DNA of 64,000 nucleotides, taken from assembly GCF_018991925.1 (NCBI RefSeq), contig NW_024720711.1, forward strand, positions 2,527,971 through 2,591,970, read 5' to 3'. Shown piece after piece: positions 36,265-47,385 of the stretch. The position numbers and the translations under genes were made by a program. Every line of letters starts with the position of its first letter. The first letter of the stretch is position 1. The notes beneath the pieces are model-generated. The model did no database searches. It had not been told where the DNA came from and worked only from the letters and a program-made list of their open reading frames with translations. This DNA is from Homarus americanus (Eukaryota > Arthropoda > Malacostraca > Decapoda > Nephropidae).

Positions 36265-36935
36265 GTGAGAGACACCGTCTTTGTTTTATCTATTAAGTAT
36301 ATTTTTCTTCCTAATTGAATAATGTTGAACCTATCGGGAAAAAAGGTTTAATTCTATACTGGAATTTATCGTTACATTAACTTTCCTATAATACAAACTG
36401 AATATAAAAAAACGCTATAATTTTAACAAATATTAAAAATGTAACGAAAAAACAAGTAAAATTAATACATATTTAACCTTTGCCAAAAAAATACAATCAT
36501 TCACGTTGTCATCTCACGTAGATAAAGATAATTTTAAAAGTCGGGAGGGACTGATGTATTCCCCGCCAGCACTGGACACAGCTTGTGATATAGATTTTCT
36601 CACTAGTGTAAATATTTCACCCAGCGTCGCCGGGAGACTCGCACTGTCGGGCTAATCATACGGTATTGTGCTAAGTTAACCTAGTGTGTGTTGGGGGGAG
36701 GTCAGTAGTAAAGTATGGAGGTGTAACAAGTCATCAGTTTGACCTATGTTACTGTTATGCCTGTAGTAGTGTGGTTATGGTGTGATGGTGGTTGTAGTAA
36801 TGTGGTTATGGTGTGCTGGTGATTGTTGTAGTGTGATTGTGGGGTGTTGGTGGTGGTAGTGATGGTGGCTGTAGTGTTGGTGGCTGTAGTGATGAAAGTG
36901 ATGGTGTTTTCCGTGTTAATGATGATAGCGCTGTA
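36265..36935. other. Unique DNA at start of putative PSPH intron 1
   Basis: AT-rich to about 36540, then a GTGGTTATGGTG-type imperfect repeat at 36765-36935. No gene recognised. Confidence 0.45.
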
Positions 36936-37117
36936 CACGTGCAACATCGGTGGACGACCCTGCCGCGCTGGTCCCGCATCGGCCTCTCGAGCAACCTCAG
37001 AGTTCACCAACGAAGGTGACATCTTTAATAACTCCTATCATTGTATCATAGCTGGATGATCGTCATCCTCGATTCCAAGTGATAGCAAAGTAGTAGTAGT
37101 AGTAGTAGTAGTAGTAG
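36936..37117 (+). mobile_element. LINE family E 3'-terminal fragment with (TAG)n tail
   Basis: Matches 3340-3500 closely: CACGTGCAACATCGGTGGAC, GCGCTGGTCCCGCATCGGCC, then GGATGATCGTCATCCTCG and GATAGCAAAG followed by (TAG)n at 37089-37117. Confidence 0.8.
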
Positions 37118-37226
37118 GTAGTGATGGTGGTGATTATGAGATGGTGGTAATGTCGGTAGTGGTTATGGGATTTTGGTAGTGATAGTGGTGGTTATAGTGA
37201 TGGGAGCAGTGGTGAGTTTTGTAGAT

Positions 37227-37229
37227 CAA

Positions 37230-37260
<31 letters not shown>
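37227..37260. repeat. (CA)n microsatellite
   Basis: Seventeen CA units. Confidence 0.95.
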
Positions 37261-37261
<1 letters not shown>

Positions 37262-37471
37262 TAACCCATCTTTGCCTAGAAAGGGAAAGTGATGTTGATG
37301 TACGATAATTTTACAGCTGCACCCACTAGGTACTGTTGTTTGTATATTGCGGCGTTGTCACAAATACCGTTACAGTTCTGTAGTGTTATTATTAATTATT
37401 ATTATCAATGTTATTATGATCACATTATTATTATTAATACTATTACTATTAGTATTAGTATTTCTTATTAC

Positions 37472-37479
37472 TATTGGAC
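37472..37479. repeat. Left 8-bp target duplication of the Merlin element
   Basis: TATTGGAC, identical to 38733-38740 beyond the other end of the element. Confidence 0.85.
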
Positions 37480-38732
37480 GGATCACCTGAAGAATCGTCA
37501 CCCCAGAGTCCGGCAGGGCGACAATTCTTCAGGTGGGATATCCTGGGGTGACGATTCTTCAGGTGGGGTTAGGAGCCTCCACGGTTGTTAATCTTCAGGT
37601 TAGTGGAGTCAGGACCCTCCAGTCAGGTAGGAGGACTATATAATGGGAAGTGGGCTCAAAATTTTAGTCACATTCATCAGTCGACCATGGCAGGCAATAC
37701 CTTCCAAACTGTCGTCCTACCACTGTTGTGTGATGAGTCCTCTAAAGTTATTCGATGGCTTCAACAAAACAGACTTTTAAAGCTTGAAGCGAAGTGTGAT
37801 ACTTGTGATAACTGGAGGAATTGGACAAAATGCATCAGATCGAAGGATGTTTTTTTGTGGAAATGCCAAACAAAAGACTGCCTGAAGTATAAATCCACTA
37901 AGTCTATAAGAATAGGATCTTTTTTTGCCCGTTCTAATATTTCACTTCAGAAGTGGGTTCATGTTATGTATCTTTAGAGTGAGCGTATTGGAGAAACAGC
38001 AGCAGGCCGCCAGGTGAACCTTTCTGAGAAAACGATGATTGACTGCTGCAGCTTTTTAGGGAGGTCTGTACTGTGTACTTTGAAGCAAATCCAATCAAAC
38101 TTGGCGGACCTGGGATCACCGTAGAAATTGATGAATCTTGCTTCTCCCATAAGCCGAAACATCATCGTGGACGTGCACCACACTCTCCTATTTGGGTTTT
38201 CGGTATCGTCGATACGAGCTGGAGCCCTTCAATTGGCTACATGGAAATTGTCGAGACAAGGGATGCTGCCACCCTTCTTCCTATAATACTCAAAGTGGTT
38301 CAACAAGGATCAGTCATTCACAGTGATGAGTGGAGAGCATACCGCAATATTCAAGGTCTTGGATACACGCACAGAACTGTGAACCACTCAGTCAATTTTG
38401 TGGATGTGGATACTGGTGTGCACACACAAACGATTGAATCATATTGGAACAAGAACAAGAGTTTCATCAAGACCATGCGTGGCTGTAAACGAAGCTTTTT
38501 AAATTCTTACCTTCAAGAATTTATGTGGCATTATCGTTTTTCTGATAATCCTCTGGAAATTTTGTGTCAACACATTGCTGTTCAGTACCTTTGTAATATG
38601 CATCACAATAAAGAAGCATAACACAAAAGAATATATTTATGTTATCCTAATTATACATATTATATTCACTGTGGGCTGGGGCGACGTTTCTTCAGGTGGA
38701 GCAGGCTGGGGTGACGATTCTTCAGGTGATCC
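37480..38732 (+). mobile_element. Merlin-type (IS1016-like) DNA transposon, complete ends
   Basis: Perfect 27-bp terminal inverted repeats: the left end starts GGATCACCTGAAGAATCGTC and the right end is its exact complement, closing at 38732. They are flanked by 8-bp duplications TATTGGAC, within the 8-9 bp known for the Merlin superfamily. Extra subterminal copies of ATTCTTCAGGTGG lie near 37523, 37552 and 38690, probable transposase-binding repeats. The element is 1253 bp and carries one transposase gene on the same strand (broken). It sits in the putative PSPH intron 1 in sense orientation. The perfect ends suggest a fairly recent insertion. Confidence 0.9.
37687..38621 (+). pseudogene. Merlin/IS1016-like DDE transposase, one stop and one frameshift
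   Basis: From ATG at 37687 (MAGNTFQTVVLPLLCDESSK) the N-terminus carries a zinc-ribbon pattern: CDTC, about 23 residues on, WKCQTKDC. The DDE catalytic core follows: first Asp in VEIDESCF (near 38103), second in HSDEWRAY (near 38320), Glu in TQTIESYWNKNK (near 38438), with the C-terminal LQEFMWHYRF typical of the ISXO2/IS1595-type DDE family. Two lesions: an in-frame TAG at 37975-37977 (after HVMYL, most simply from TGG) and a one-base change of frame in a T-run near 38052-38056. Everything else is well preserved. The frameshift sits in a homopolymer, so a sequencing error is possible there, but the TAG would still block translation. Confidence 0.88.
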
Positions 38733-38740
38733 TATTGGAC
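38733..38740. repeat. Right 8-bp target duplication of the Merlin element
   Basis: TATTGGAC; see 37472-37479. Confidence 0.85.
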
Positions 38741-38884
38741 TATTGATTATTTTGGGTGATTACAAATTGCAATCTGACTAGTTTTTGCCTCTCTGATACC
38801 ATGTGGTTTGATCTTACAGGCTACTTGTCTGTATGTCTGTCGAAAACCTTGAAGAAAATCCTTGTACAACCCAATTACCTTTTT

Positions 38885-39348
38885 CACCGTAGTTACCGTT
38901 TGTAAACAACTTCGTCAAACAAGATTATCTCTATAAAACCCGTGTTGTTGTGATAGTGCTCGGTTAGCGTCTCTTGTGTCATGTTAAACTGCTTGGGTTA
39001 TATTATCTGTTTCATCACTACCCTTTACGGAGTTCAGGATGACGTTGGGTGATTACCAGTCTCAAGGCGCCTGTGTTCCACGATATTCTGAACAGTAGTA
39101 GTGGTGTACATTATTCTGAACACCGTAGTTACCGTTTGTAAACAACTTCGTAAACAAGATTACTTATAAAAACGTTTGTTGTGATGTGCTCGGTTAGCGT
39201 CTCTTGTGTCATGTTAAACTGCTTGGGTTATATTATCTGTTTCATCACTACCCTTTACGGAGTTCAGGATGACGTTGGGTGATTACCAGTCTCAAGGCGC
39301 CTGTGTTCCACGATATTCTGAACAGTAGTAGTGGTGTACATTATTCTG
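38885..39348. repeat. Tandem duplication of a ~236-bp block
   Basis: CACCGTAGTTACCGTTTGTA starts at 38885 and again at 39121. The copies are identical from the word GTGCTCGGTTAGCG onward, but the second has several small deletions between about 39145 and 39190. Each copy ends in the 30-bp unit that is amplified immediately downstream. Confidence 0.9.
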
Positions 39349-39664
39349 AACAGTAGTAGTGGTGTACATTATTCTGAACAGTTTAGTAGTGGTGTACATT
39401 ATTCTGAACAGTTTAGTAGTGGTGTACATTATTCTGAACAGTTTAGTAGTGGTGTACATTATTCTGAACAGTTTAGTAGTGGTGTACATTATTCTGAACA
39501 GTTTAGTAGTGGTGTACATTATTCTGAACAGTTTAGTAGTGGTGTACATTATTCTGAACAGTTTAGTAGTGGTGTACATTATTCTGAACAGTTTAGTAGT
39601 GGTGTACATTATTCTGAACAGTTTAGTAGTGGTGTACATTATTCTGAACAGTTTAGTAGTGGTG
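39330..39664. repeat. 30-bp tandem array, about 11 copies
   Basis: Unit starts GTTTAGTAGTGGTGTACATT; the first two copies lack TTTA and are 27-28 bp. Ten copies are essentially identical. Because 30 is a multiple of three, frames of 129-165 codons appear on both strands; not genes. Confidence 0.97.
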
Positions 39665-40210
39665 CATTGTTCGGAATTCATTCGATACCTCCTTCATCAC
39701 CTTCGTCTGTGTTTCATTCCCCTGGGCCCTGGATGTCCTTCAGGCTGGCTATTTTTTTTTTTCTTGACCAATTCATGTGTGATTGTTGTCTCTCTTAATT
39801 CAACTTCAACCCGACGGGTGTACATTCTCTTGGAGACTAACAAGTTATCCAGGTAAGATTAGAGAGGAGACTTATAACTGGTCTTAAAATCCTATTAAGT
39901 GGATAACATTGTGTCAACGGCAGCGAGATCCAGTCACTCGGTCAGTCAGTCTTGAGTTAGTCTCGGTCATCACCAGGGGTCAACGAGATCCAGTCAGTCA
40001 GAGTTGGTCTCGGTCATTTACCCTCAGGAGTGTGAATGACGCTCCGGGTAAGGTAGGGAGCTTATTAAGGTGTGACACGACCCAGATGACTGGCAGGTAT
40101 AGACCTAAGGGAGGGGCTCTTGGCGTGGTGGTGGTGTGGGACGAGGTTTATTAGGAACACCTGTGGGATTACATGTTACTATTACTACTACTACTTATAA
40201 TAATAAACAA
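39665..40210. other. Unique DNA, no gene recognised
   Basis: A loosely repeated AACGAGATCCAGTCAGTCA-like word occurs twice near 39920-40020; nothing else identified. Confidence 0.4.
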
Positions 40211-40213
40211 AAC

Positions 40214-40325
40214 GGATCACATGAGGATTTGACCCCCAGGTAGCGTCACGGTAGTTAAACTTTAGGTGGGATGAGCTTGGGGATAGTCTTAAGGAAAACA
40301 AAATGGGGCTAATCTTCAGGTGAGC
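40214..40325. mobile_element. Small MITE-like element with Merlin-like ends
   Basis: The left end reads GGATCACATGAGGATTTGAC. The right end on the minus strand reads GCTCACCTGAAGATTAGCCC. These resemble the Merlin terminus at 37480 and the outer ends of the telomere-array elements. About 112 bp, no open frame, no matching target duplication found. Confidence 0.45.
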
Positions 40326-40434
40326 ACTGTTGGAGGTAAACAGACCCAGCCATCGGTATGCAATTATGTGCTACTGTCAGGTGTTAGTTTATACTGACTC
40401 TGTTTCCTGTCCTGTGACCACACACTAATCCAAT

Positions 40435-41400
40435 TTAGAATATCTCCTCCAATTCCACAAGCCTCTTCTTTAAATGGGAGAGGCTGTCGAAGGCTTTGTT
40501 AAAGTCGAGGTAAACCACATCATAATCTTGTCTGTTATCCACTGATTCAAAACACTTGAAAAGAATAATAGATTTGTCAGACATGAACACCGCTTGTGAA
40601 GCCATGTTGGGAATCATTGATGAACTTGTGTTCCTCGAGGTGATTTCGAACTGAGTTTGAAATAATTGCTTCCAGCAATTTGCCTACAATTGATGTTAAA
40701 CTAATTGGACGGTAATTAGGAGATAATGATCTCTCTCCCTTCTGAAAATTGGTATCACATTCGTTATTCTCCAGGATTCTGGTACTACACCCGTTTTTAA
40801 TGACATGTTAAACAAGTTTGCTAAGGGCATACTAAGCTCTTCCTTACATTCCTTTAATACTTTGGTAAATATCTCATCGGGACCTGGTGACTTATTAGGC
40901 TTTAGTTGATCTATTTGTTTACTTACATCGTTACTCGTCACTGCTATCTTGCTTAATCTATTTTCTTCACTATCTTTGTATATAGTTGGTGTCTCGGATA
41001 TTATGTTCAAATTTTCGGTTGTGAAAGCTGATGAAAAATATCTGTTCAGATTATTGCTCATTTCTCCGATGTTATCGGTTAGCTCGCCGGTGTCTGACTG
41101 TATTGGTCCAATCTTTTCTCGTGTTTTAGTTTGATATATCTGGAAGAATCTTTTAGGGCTCGACTTCGCCTCCCTTGCTACCTTCAGCTCTATTATTCCT
41201 CTTTGATTTTCTTACATCAGTCTTAACCCTACTGGCCAGTACTTTATAATAATCTCGGAGGTAAACGTCACCATGGCTGATTCTCGTACCTATAGCCTTC
41301 CTTTGTCCAATATTCTTTAAATAATTATTTATCCTTTTGGGGTCATTGTTATTTGTTCTGGGTTTTCTGTATGGTGTATTCTGCCTTTATGCATGAAGTA
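40435..41400 (-). pseudogene. LINE family B reverse transcriptase fragment
   Basis: On the minus strand from about 41400: a lysine-rich linker, MSNNLNRYFSSAFTTENLNI, PNKSPGPDEI (RT domain 0/1), VPESWRITNVIPIF, then after frame changes a PISLTSIV-type block and DYDVVYLDFNKAFDSLSH (RT motif A with catalytic Asp). Motif C (FADD) is beyond the truncated end. Stops and frameshifts make it inactive. It lies antisense to PSPH in putative intron 1. Same family as 46310-47225. Confidence 0.82.
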
Positions 41401-41427
41401 ACTCTTCATCCTCGTATATTTTGTGGT

Positions 41428-41690
41428 CAGGTCACCCTCAGCACAAGGTCTACAGAGATTAGGTTAGCGTTAGGTTGGGTTAGATTAGGTTAGCGTTAAA
41501 TTGGGATAGATTAAGTTAGCGTTAGGCTGGGTTAGATTAGGTTAGCGTTGGGTTGGCTTAGATTAGGTTAGCGTTAGGTTGGGTTAGGTCTGCTTTAGGT
41601 TGGGTTACGTTAGTGTTAGGTTAGGTTAGGGTGTTTAATATTCAGGTGAAATAAGCAAGTGTGGCTGTTCTTCAGGTCATCCGGCTAGAT
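41428..41690. mobile_element. Inverted-repeat element with TTAGG/TTAGCG array
   Basis: The core 41456-41633 repeats GGTTAGCGTTAGGTTGGGTT (~24-bp higher unit). The right inner end on the minus strand is TATTTCACCTGAATATTAAA and the outer end GGATGACCTGAAGAACAGCC, matching the other telomere-array elements. The left end GGTCACCCTCAGCAC is poorly preserved. Confidence 0.5.
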
Positions 41691-42007
41691 ACTGTATACA
41701 GACTGTTATACCCCATAACTATACTGCACTCCAGTTTGGCGCCAACTCATACCGGATGGCACCAATTTTTTCTGAATTGTGACCTTGACCTTCTGACCCC
41801 GAGGCACACCAGCTCGAGTAGTTAGTGATCCCTTCAGGCATTTACGCCCTTAATGCATGAGTCACGAAAGCAAGCATGAACACCGCATGCTTACCCTGTA
41901 AACGCTTTTGCGATCCACCTTGCACAGGATGCAAAGGGGTACCCAATAAACTAGCCCCCTCGCAGGGCAAATTAAAATAAATAAATAAAGAAATAAATAT
42001 ATATATG

Positions 42008-42745
42008 CTGATAACCACAAGGAAAAAGAAAACACGAAGTTTCCAAGCGCTTTCGTGTAATTCACATCTTCAGGGGTGAGTACAGACTAAGGAGAAGTAC
42101 ATAATAACGTGTATATATATATACAGAGGAGGGTGAGATCAGGTCCACAATGGTCAGGTATTAGATAATGACCCTACTAATCTTCAAAAGCACCGCAGCG
42201 GTCGGTAGTCAGGTCAGAGGGTAAGGTGACCCAACCTTCTCACCTGGTTACAAATCTTATTAATTACGAAATTATCTAGTTTGTACATACCATTACTCAA
42301 ATTACATAAGAAAATAAGGAGTCTGCAATAGGCAGGTTGGCCTGTGCATGGCAGCTCCTGTCGAGAGTTACTACCACTCTCTATCATCCATGAATCTATC
42401 CAGTCTCCTTTTGAAACTTTCCAGAGTTCCAGCACTTACTACATAGTTGCTAAGCTTGTTCCACTCGTCCACCACCCTATTTGTGAACCAGTTCCTTCCT
42501 ATCTCCCTCCTAAACCTAAACTTATCCAACTTAAATCCGTTGCTTCGAGTCCTATCCTGCTCGGATATTATAAGAACTTCATCTATATCCCCTTTATTGA
42601 TTCCTTTCACCCACTTGAATACTTCCATCATATTTCCCCGTGTTATGTATTTCTCTTTAGTCTGTGCTCACCCCTGAAGATGTGAATTACACGAAAGCAC
42701 TTGGGAACTTCGTGTTTTCTTCTTTCCTTGTGGTTATCAGCATAT
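42008..42745. mobile_element. Composite: inverted ~83-bp Penelope-like termini around a LINE fragment
   Basis: 42008-42090 and 42660-42745 are inverted copies (about 90% identical): GCTGATAACCACAAGGAAA through TTCGTGTAATTCACATCTTC. In the orientation of the right copy each holds CTGAAGA (42674) then TGTGAATTACAC then GAAA (42693), the order of the conserved hammerhead ribozyme core (CUGANGA..GAAA) found in the terminal repeats of Penelope-like retroelements. No Penelope reverse transcriptase is seen. The identification with Penelope is an inference. Confidence 0.45.
42214..42650 (-). pseudogene. LINE C-terminal fragment related to family B
   Basis: The minus strand encodes INKGDIDEVLIISEQDRTRS, NGFKLDKFRFRREIGRNW, FTNRVVDEWNKLSNYVV and SFKRRLDRFMDDREW, then a stop; a degenerate 3' part follows. 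It matches the end of family B (43478-43800 and 46310-47225) with different residues, so it is a sister family. Confidence 0.8.
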
Positions 42746-42778
42746 ACCTAGATCACGCGCACCTACAGTGATTTACTT

Positions 42779-42780
<2 letters not shown>

Positions 42781-42859
<79 letters not shown>
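42781..42859. repeat. (AT)n microsatellite
   Basis: About 39 AT dinucleotides. Confidence 0.98.
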
Positions 42860-42862
<3 letters not shown>

Positions 42863-43113
42863 GAGAGCCTAATACACGAGAGAGAGAGAGAGAGGTAGGT
42901 GCCTAATAAAAGAAAGTTTACACCCCCGAGCAACAGCTGATATGATGCGGGCAAGAGTATACAAACCAGGGGTAAAAATAGCTGTGATATAACCCCTTGG
43001 TGTGTGAGAGAGTGAGTGAGTGTTTTGGTCGTCGTAAGAAAAGGATTTACAAACCCCTCCAGGCCATGTGTACATTTGTGTGTACAGTACATCTTGTTCT
43101 GTCTAGACAGTTG

Positions 43114-43353
43114 CCGCCATTTATAACGGGTACAGCTGCTGGCTTGTTTTGTGAGATGTGGCACCACTGTGTGCACATCGTAGTAAAACTAGCAGAATGG
43201 GCAGAAACACCCTCGTTGTAGTAACCAGACCAGAGATGTTAGATATCGTCCTCATTTTCTCTACCTGTGAATGTACAAATTGCCTGTTGGACAGTGGTGC
43301 CACATCTCGCAAAACACCAGCCACTGTACCCGTCATAAATGGAGGTAACTGTA
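43114..43353. mobile_element. Fold-back element with ~57-bp inverted arms
   Basis: Left arm 43114-43170 (CGCCATTTATAACGGGTACA through GAGATGTGGCACCACTGT) and right arm 43291-43353 are inverted copies with about 88% identity, separated by ~120 bases. Transcribed, it would form a long hairpin. No TIR-transposase family recognised. Confidence 0.65.
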
Positions 43354-43477
43354 CATCGTGACTGTCTGTGCCTCTTAAGGGGTACCCGGTGACGGTGTGT
43401 ACATTGAGTGTGTGGATGTCATAACTGTGTACATTATGAGAGTGTGTACATTGAGTGTGTGTGTGTCATAAGAACAT

Positions 43478-43800
43478 AAGAATGGAGGCAACTGCAGCGG
43501 GCCTATTGACCCATACTGGGCAGTCCCGTTTACACCCAACCCCTATTGCTCATATAAGCATCCAACCTATGTTTGAAGCTATTCAGCGTATTCGAGTTAA
43601 TGATGATATTTGGTAACTTGTTCCATTCATCCACTACTGTTTCCAAACCAGTGTTTACCTATTTCACGCCGAAATCTAAATTTGTCTAATTTAAAACCAT
43701 TGTTACGAGTTCGCTCCTGGTTGGATAGTTTGAGTACCTTTGTAATGTCCCCTTTGTTTAGCCCTGACTTCCATATATACACCTCTATCATAACTGTGTG
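43478..43800 (-). mobile_element. LINE family B 3' fragment
   Basis: Nearly identical to 46310-46635: minus strand NGFKLDKFRFR.., NRVVDEWNKLPNII-like coding, then the 3' UTR starting near AATAGGGGTTGGGTG. A one-base difference in TACTGTTTCC shifts the frame. Flanked by GTGTGTACATTATGAGTG-type repeats. Confidence 0.82.
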
Positions 43801-45958
43801 TACATTATGAGTGTTTGTGTATGTGTCATGACTGTGTGTGCATTATGAGGTGAGTTGATATCATGACTGTGCACTTCATGTATACATCATAACTGTGTGT
43901 ACATTAATATTCCGTGTACATGACGACCTCTACAAACCTCACCAAAAAGGTTCACGGTACAGAACCTCAGCGAAATTCCCCTGACATTTTACCTCCAGCT
44001 TTCGGTAGGAATATTAAGCGCTTATTATGGTCCTCTGGGAGATTCTTCAACCCCTGCATGCTGAATGATTTCCCTTAAATATACCTAAGAGAAAATGTAG
44101 TTAGTTAGGGTAGATGCTCAGTGAAATTAAGACGCCATTTTGAATTATAATGTCTGTCTGGCGTTTTCACCTCCAAGTTCATATTTATAATTATTATCTG
44201 CGTTAACTTCATGTTTATGTACTGTAGTTAAGGTAGAGTCTCAGTGTTATGTTGCTACCATTTTGGGTGTTATTTTGAGTGCTTTAAGTTTAAGTGTGAT
44301 CTCTGTATTCATTTATGGGGATTTTTTTAGATTTAGGAACCTTTGAAAATTTAAATCCACGTTTTCTTCTCCGGGATATTTATAAAATTTATTGTTTTGC
44401 CGTAAGAAAATACACAAAGAATATTACTGCTGGTGTGGAAAACAAATCAGATTTATTCCATTTTTAGTCGTGAAAGTATTTAAATACATCATACATAATT
44501 AATATTTTATTATATAAAATATGGAACAGATGTCCTAATACTATACGGTGAGCCTTGAAAAAATATATTTAAAACTCGAGAGAATAACGGCAAGATTGGT
44601 TTAAATTGGGAGAATTCCTTCACAAATTGTTACTGAAGAAGCACTGGCTGTGTATTTGTCCAGAGATTTAAAACAAAAATATCCAGTTTTCTAGTATATG
44701 CGACTGAATGATTGGGCCTTACTCCCAACAGAGGTTAGGATGGATGGGGTCTATTAAGACTGGTGGGGCTCAATCGAAAGCGTCGACATTTGCAGTACAT
44801 AAAGGGCAGACTGAGGGCGGGGGGCAAAGCAACACCACATTACTTACAGAGTTTTACCGACTTAAACAAAATAATAAAAAACAGTTGATTGTTGTCTGGC
44901 AACATCCCAGGGGAAGATGCCAGGAGGAAAGTGATGTAAACAGACCTGGGCGGCCGCTAAATATACCTGCCCCCTGTCGTCATACACACCATGGCCAACA
45001 GGTAACTTGCCGGGAAGCAGACATCTTTTGGTTCATTCGTTAAACAGTTATACACAAATGGCAGTTACAACAATATTGCACCAAATATTTATTTCTAATT
45101 TTACTTGTTAACGATTAGAGTAAATAAATGTTATCGTAATGCTAATGGATATACTTGCTGACCATGGCAACTATAAACCAGTTTAGTTAGGCGTGTTCCT
45201 CCTGACACACTAACTCACGTCTACAGTACTGATACAGCCGCAATATACGCCAACTTGTTCTTGTTGTCCTTGACCATTTAAAGCGCCACGAGTTGCACAC
45301 ATAGCGCATTGATGGACTAGACTAGCTTGCAGTATACGTAGCATAGTTTGTATACCTGCACTGTATGTGTATTTGTACAGTATTCTATCTGACTATATGA
45401 TGAACCAGTTTGAAATTGTATGGGGGGATTTTTCAATGTTGTCCCTTGAAACACTGTGTTTCGGCATCAAAATTAAATAAATTAGTTTCGCCGTCTGAAG
45501 TAGAACCTGTTTTACCCTGTACAGTCATTCCTACTAACAATACAATATTTCGCAAGATGTTCTTTGCCTTCTTCAACTTTCACCAATTATACAGCATCTA
45601 CGTATATTATCACCAAACCCGTTATCATTATTAACAAATTAAATACATAACGGCAAGATAATGGAAGATGTTGAAGGATGAATTAAGCAGAAAATAACAA
45701 GCCAGTGAATCGTTGTTGTTGGTCAGTTTCTCATATACGAGAAAACAACTTTTACTCGACCTAAGTACCAGTTGTTTGACCCCCCCCTCCCCCCACACAC
45801 ACACACTAGGACAAGTAATATTTATCTCATGGTAAAAAAAATAGCCAGTCTTTTATATGTCTGTGTGTGTGGGGGGGGGGGGGTAAAGGGATGTTGGCTT
45901 TTTATTATGTGTGATATAAGTTTTGTTAATAGACCTACGTTGGCTAGATGTCTGTTAG

Positions 45959-45994
<36 letters not shown>

Positions 45995-46300
45995 GTACAG
46001 TAAATGGAACGCACATCAAATATTTCCAAATATGTTAAGTTTTCCATTATTGGTATTAAAATATTAAACATGATCGATTAATAAGGATGATCACGACAAT
46101 ATTAATTTGAAGCCTTGTGGTTTACTGAATTTCATAGCATACCATTAGAAACCTTGATTTATCACCTTATCAAATTGAACTGATTGGAAAATTTAGGAAT
46201 TATTTGAAAATTACTACAATATATATGATACTTTTATTCAAATAAAATACCCAAGTTACTCGTAGGTCCAGAACCATTGTCTAGAGAGGGAGGCTGACGA
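43801..46300. other. AT-rich unique DNA in putative PSPH intron 1
   Basis: No gene or large repeat recognised. Small features: imperfect TGTGTACATTATGAG repeats to 43910, C-run and G-run at 45781-45887, (CT)n at 45961-45990. Frames at 44708-45043 and 45410-45634 show no domain. Confidence 0.5.
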
Positions 46301-46309
46301 CAGCTCCGA

Positions 46310-47225
46310 AAATAAGAACATAAGAATGGAGGAAACTACTGCGGGCCTATTGACCCATACTGGGCAGTCCCGTTTACACCCAACCCCTATTACTCATATA
46401 AGCATCCAACCTATGTTTGAAGCTATTCAGCGTATTCGAGTTAATGATGATATTTGGTAACGTGTTCCATTCATCCACTACTCTGTTTCCAAACCAGTGT
46501 TTACCTACTTCACGCCTAAATCTAAATTTGTCTAATTTAAAACCATTGTTACGAGTTCGCTCCTGGTTGGATAGTTTGTGTACCTTTGTAATGTCCCCTT
46601 TGTTTAGCCCTGACTTCCACTTCTACACCTCTATCAGGTCGCCCCTCGCTCTACGTCTCTCGAGGGAGTGCAAATTAAGATGCTTTAACCTGTCTCTATA
46701 CTCAAGGTTCCTAATGCCCGGGATTAGTCTTGTCATTCTCCTCTGAATTCTTTCCAAGAATTTATATCCATTCTGTAATACGGTGACCAGAACTGAACTG
46801 CGTAATCCAGGTGTGGTCTCACAAGCGCAAGATACAGTTTTAGGATGACCCGCTAGTCTTGTAACTAACACTCCTTTGTATGAAACCAAGTACTTTATTA
46901 GCCTTGTTACGAGCAAAAACACATTGTTTACTTGGCTTAAGGTTCCTACTTATCATTACTCCTAAATCTCTCTCGCAGTCGGATTTCTCTATGGCATCGT
47001 TGTTCATCTGGTATCTGGTTTCCCTGTTTACATCTCCTATACTGAGTACTTGTACTTTACATTTGTCCACGTTGAATTTCATCTGCCATTTTTCAGATCA
47101 TTCGAAAAATTTGTTTAGATCTTCCTGTAGTTTTGCGGAGTCCTCGTCAAATTTAATAACACGTCCTATTTTAGTGTCATCAGCAAATTTACTTACGTTG
47201 CTGTCTATGCCGATATCTATATAGT
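46310..47225 (-). pseudogene. LINE family B: end of reverse transcriptase to 3' UTR
   Basis: Minus strand, in order: VSKFADDTKIGRVI (RT motif C with catalytic FADD, near 47185), MKFNVDKCKVQVLSIGD, NDAIEKSDCERDLGV, NKVLGFIQRSVSYK, ERIQRRMTRLIPGI, YRDRLKHLNLHSLERRRARG, NGFKLDKFRFRREVGKHW and SFKHRLDAYMSNRGWV. At least two frame changes and a stop near 47089 make it inactive. The 3' UTR is shared with 43478-43560. Confidence 0.85.
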
Positions 47226-47385
47226 TTTACTGTATTTTCTTTGCCACTGATCGACTTGTTAACCTCTTGGCGGTCGGTCACGTCTTTGTTACGCACACTT
47301 GGCAAACACTGGCTCAATAACATATCTGTACCTACTCCAGTGTTGGTCAAGTCTGGAATACGCTCACACTCGGTGCTGTCATCGA
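47226..47385 (-). mobile_element. LINE family A 3' remnant
   Basis: On the minus strand, diverged coding and 3' UTR of family A: TTGACCAACACTGGAGTAGG, then GCCAAGTGTGCGTAACAAAG. It directly abuts the family B copy; one may have inserted beside the other. Confidence 0.6.

Noticed and set aside
37480..38732. Domesticated host gene derived from a transposase
   Set aside because: Intact inverted ends and target duplications together with a stop and frameshift show an ordinary transposon copy.
39292..39856. Repeated SSGVHYSEQF / TTTKLFRIMY frames as repeat proteins
   Set aside because: Both strands and several frames are open because the 30-bp unit lacks stops; no start context or flanking exon.
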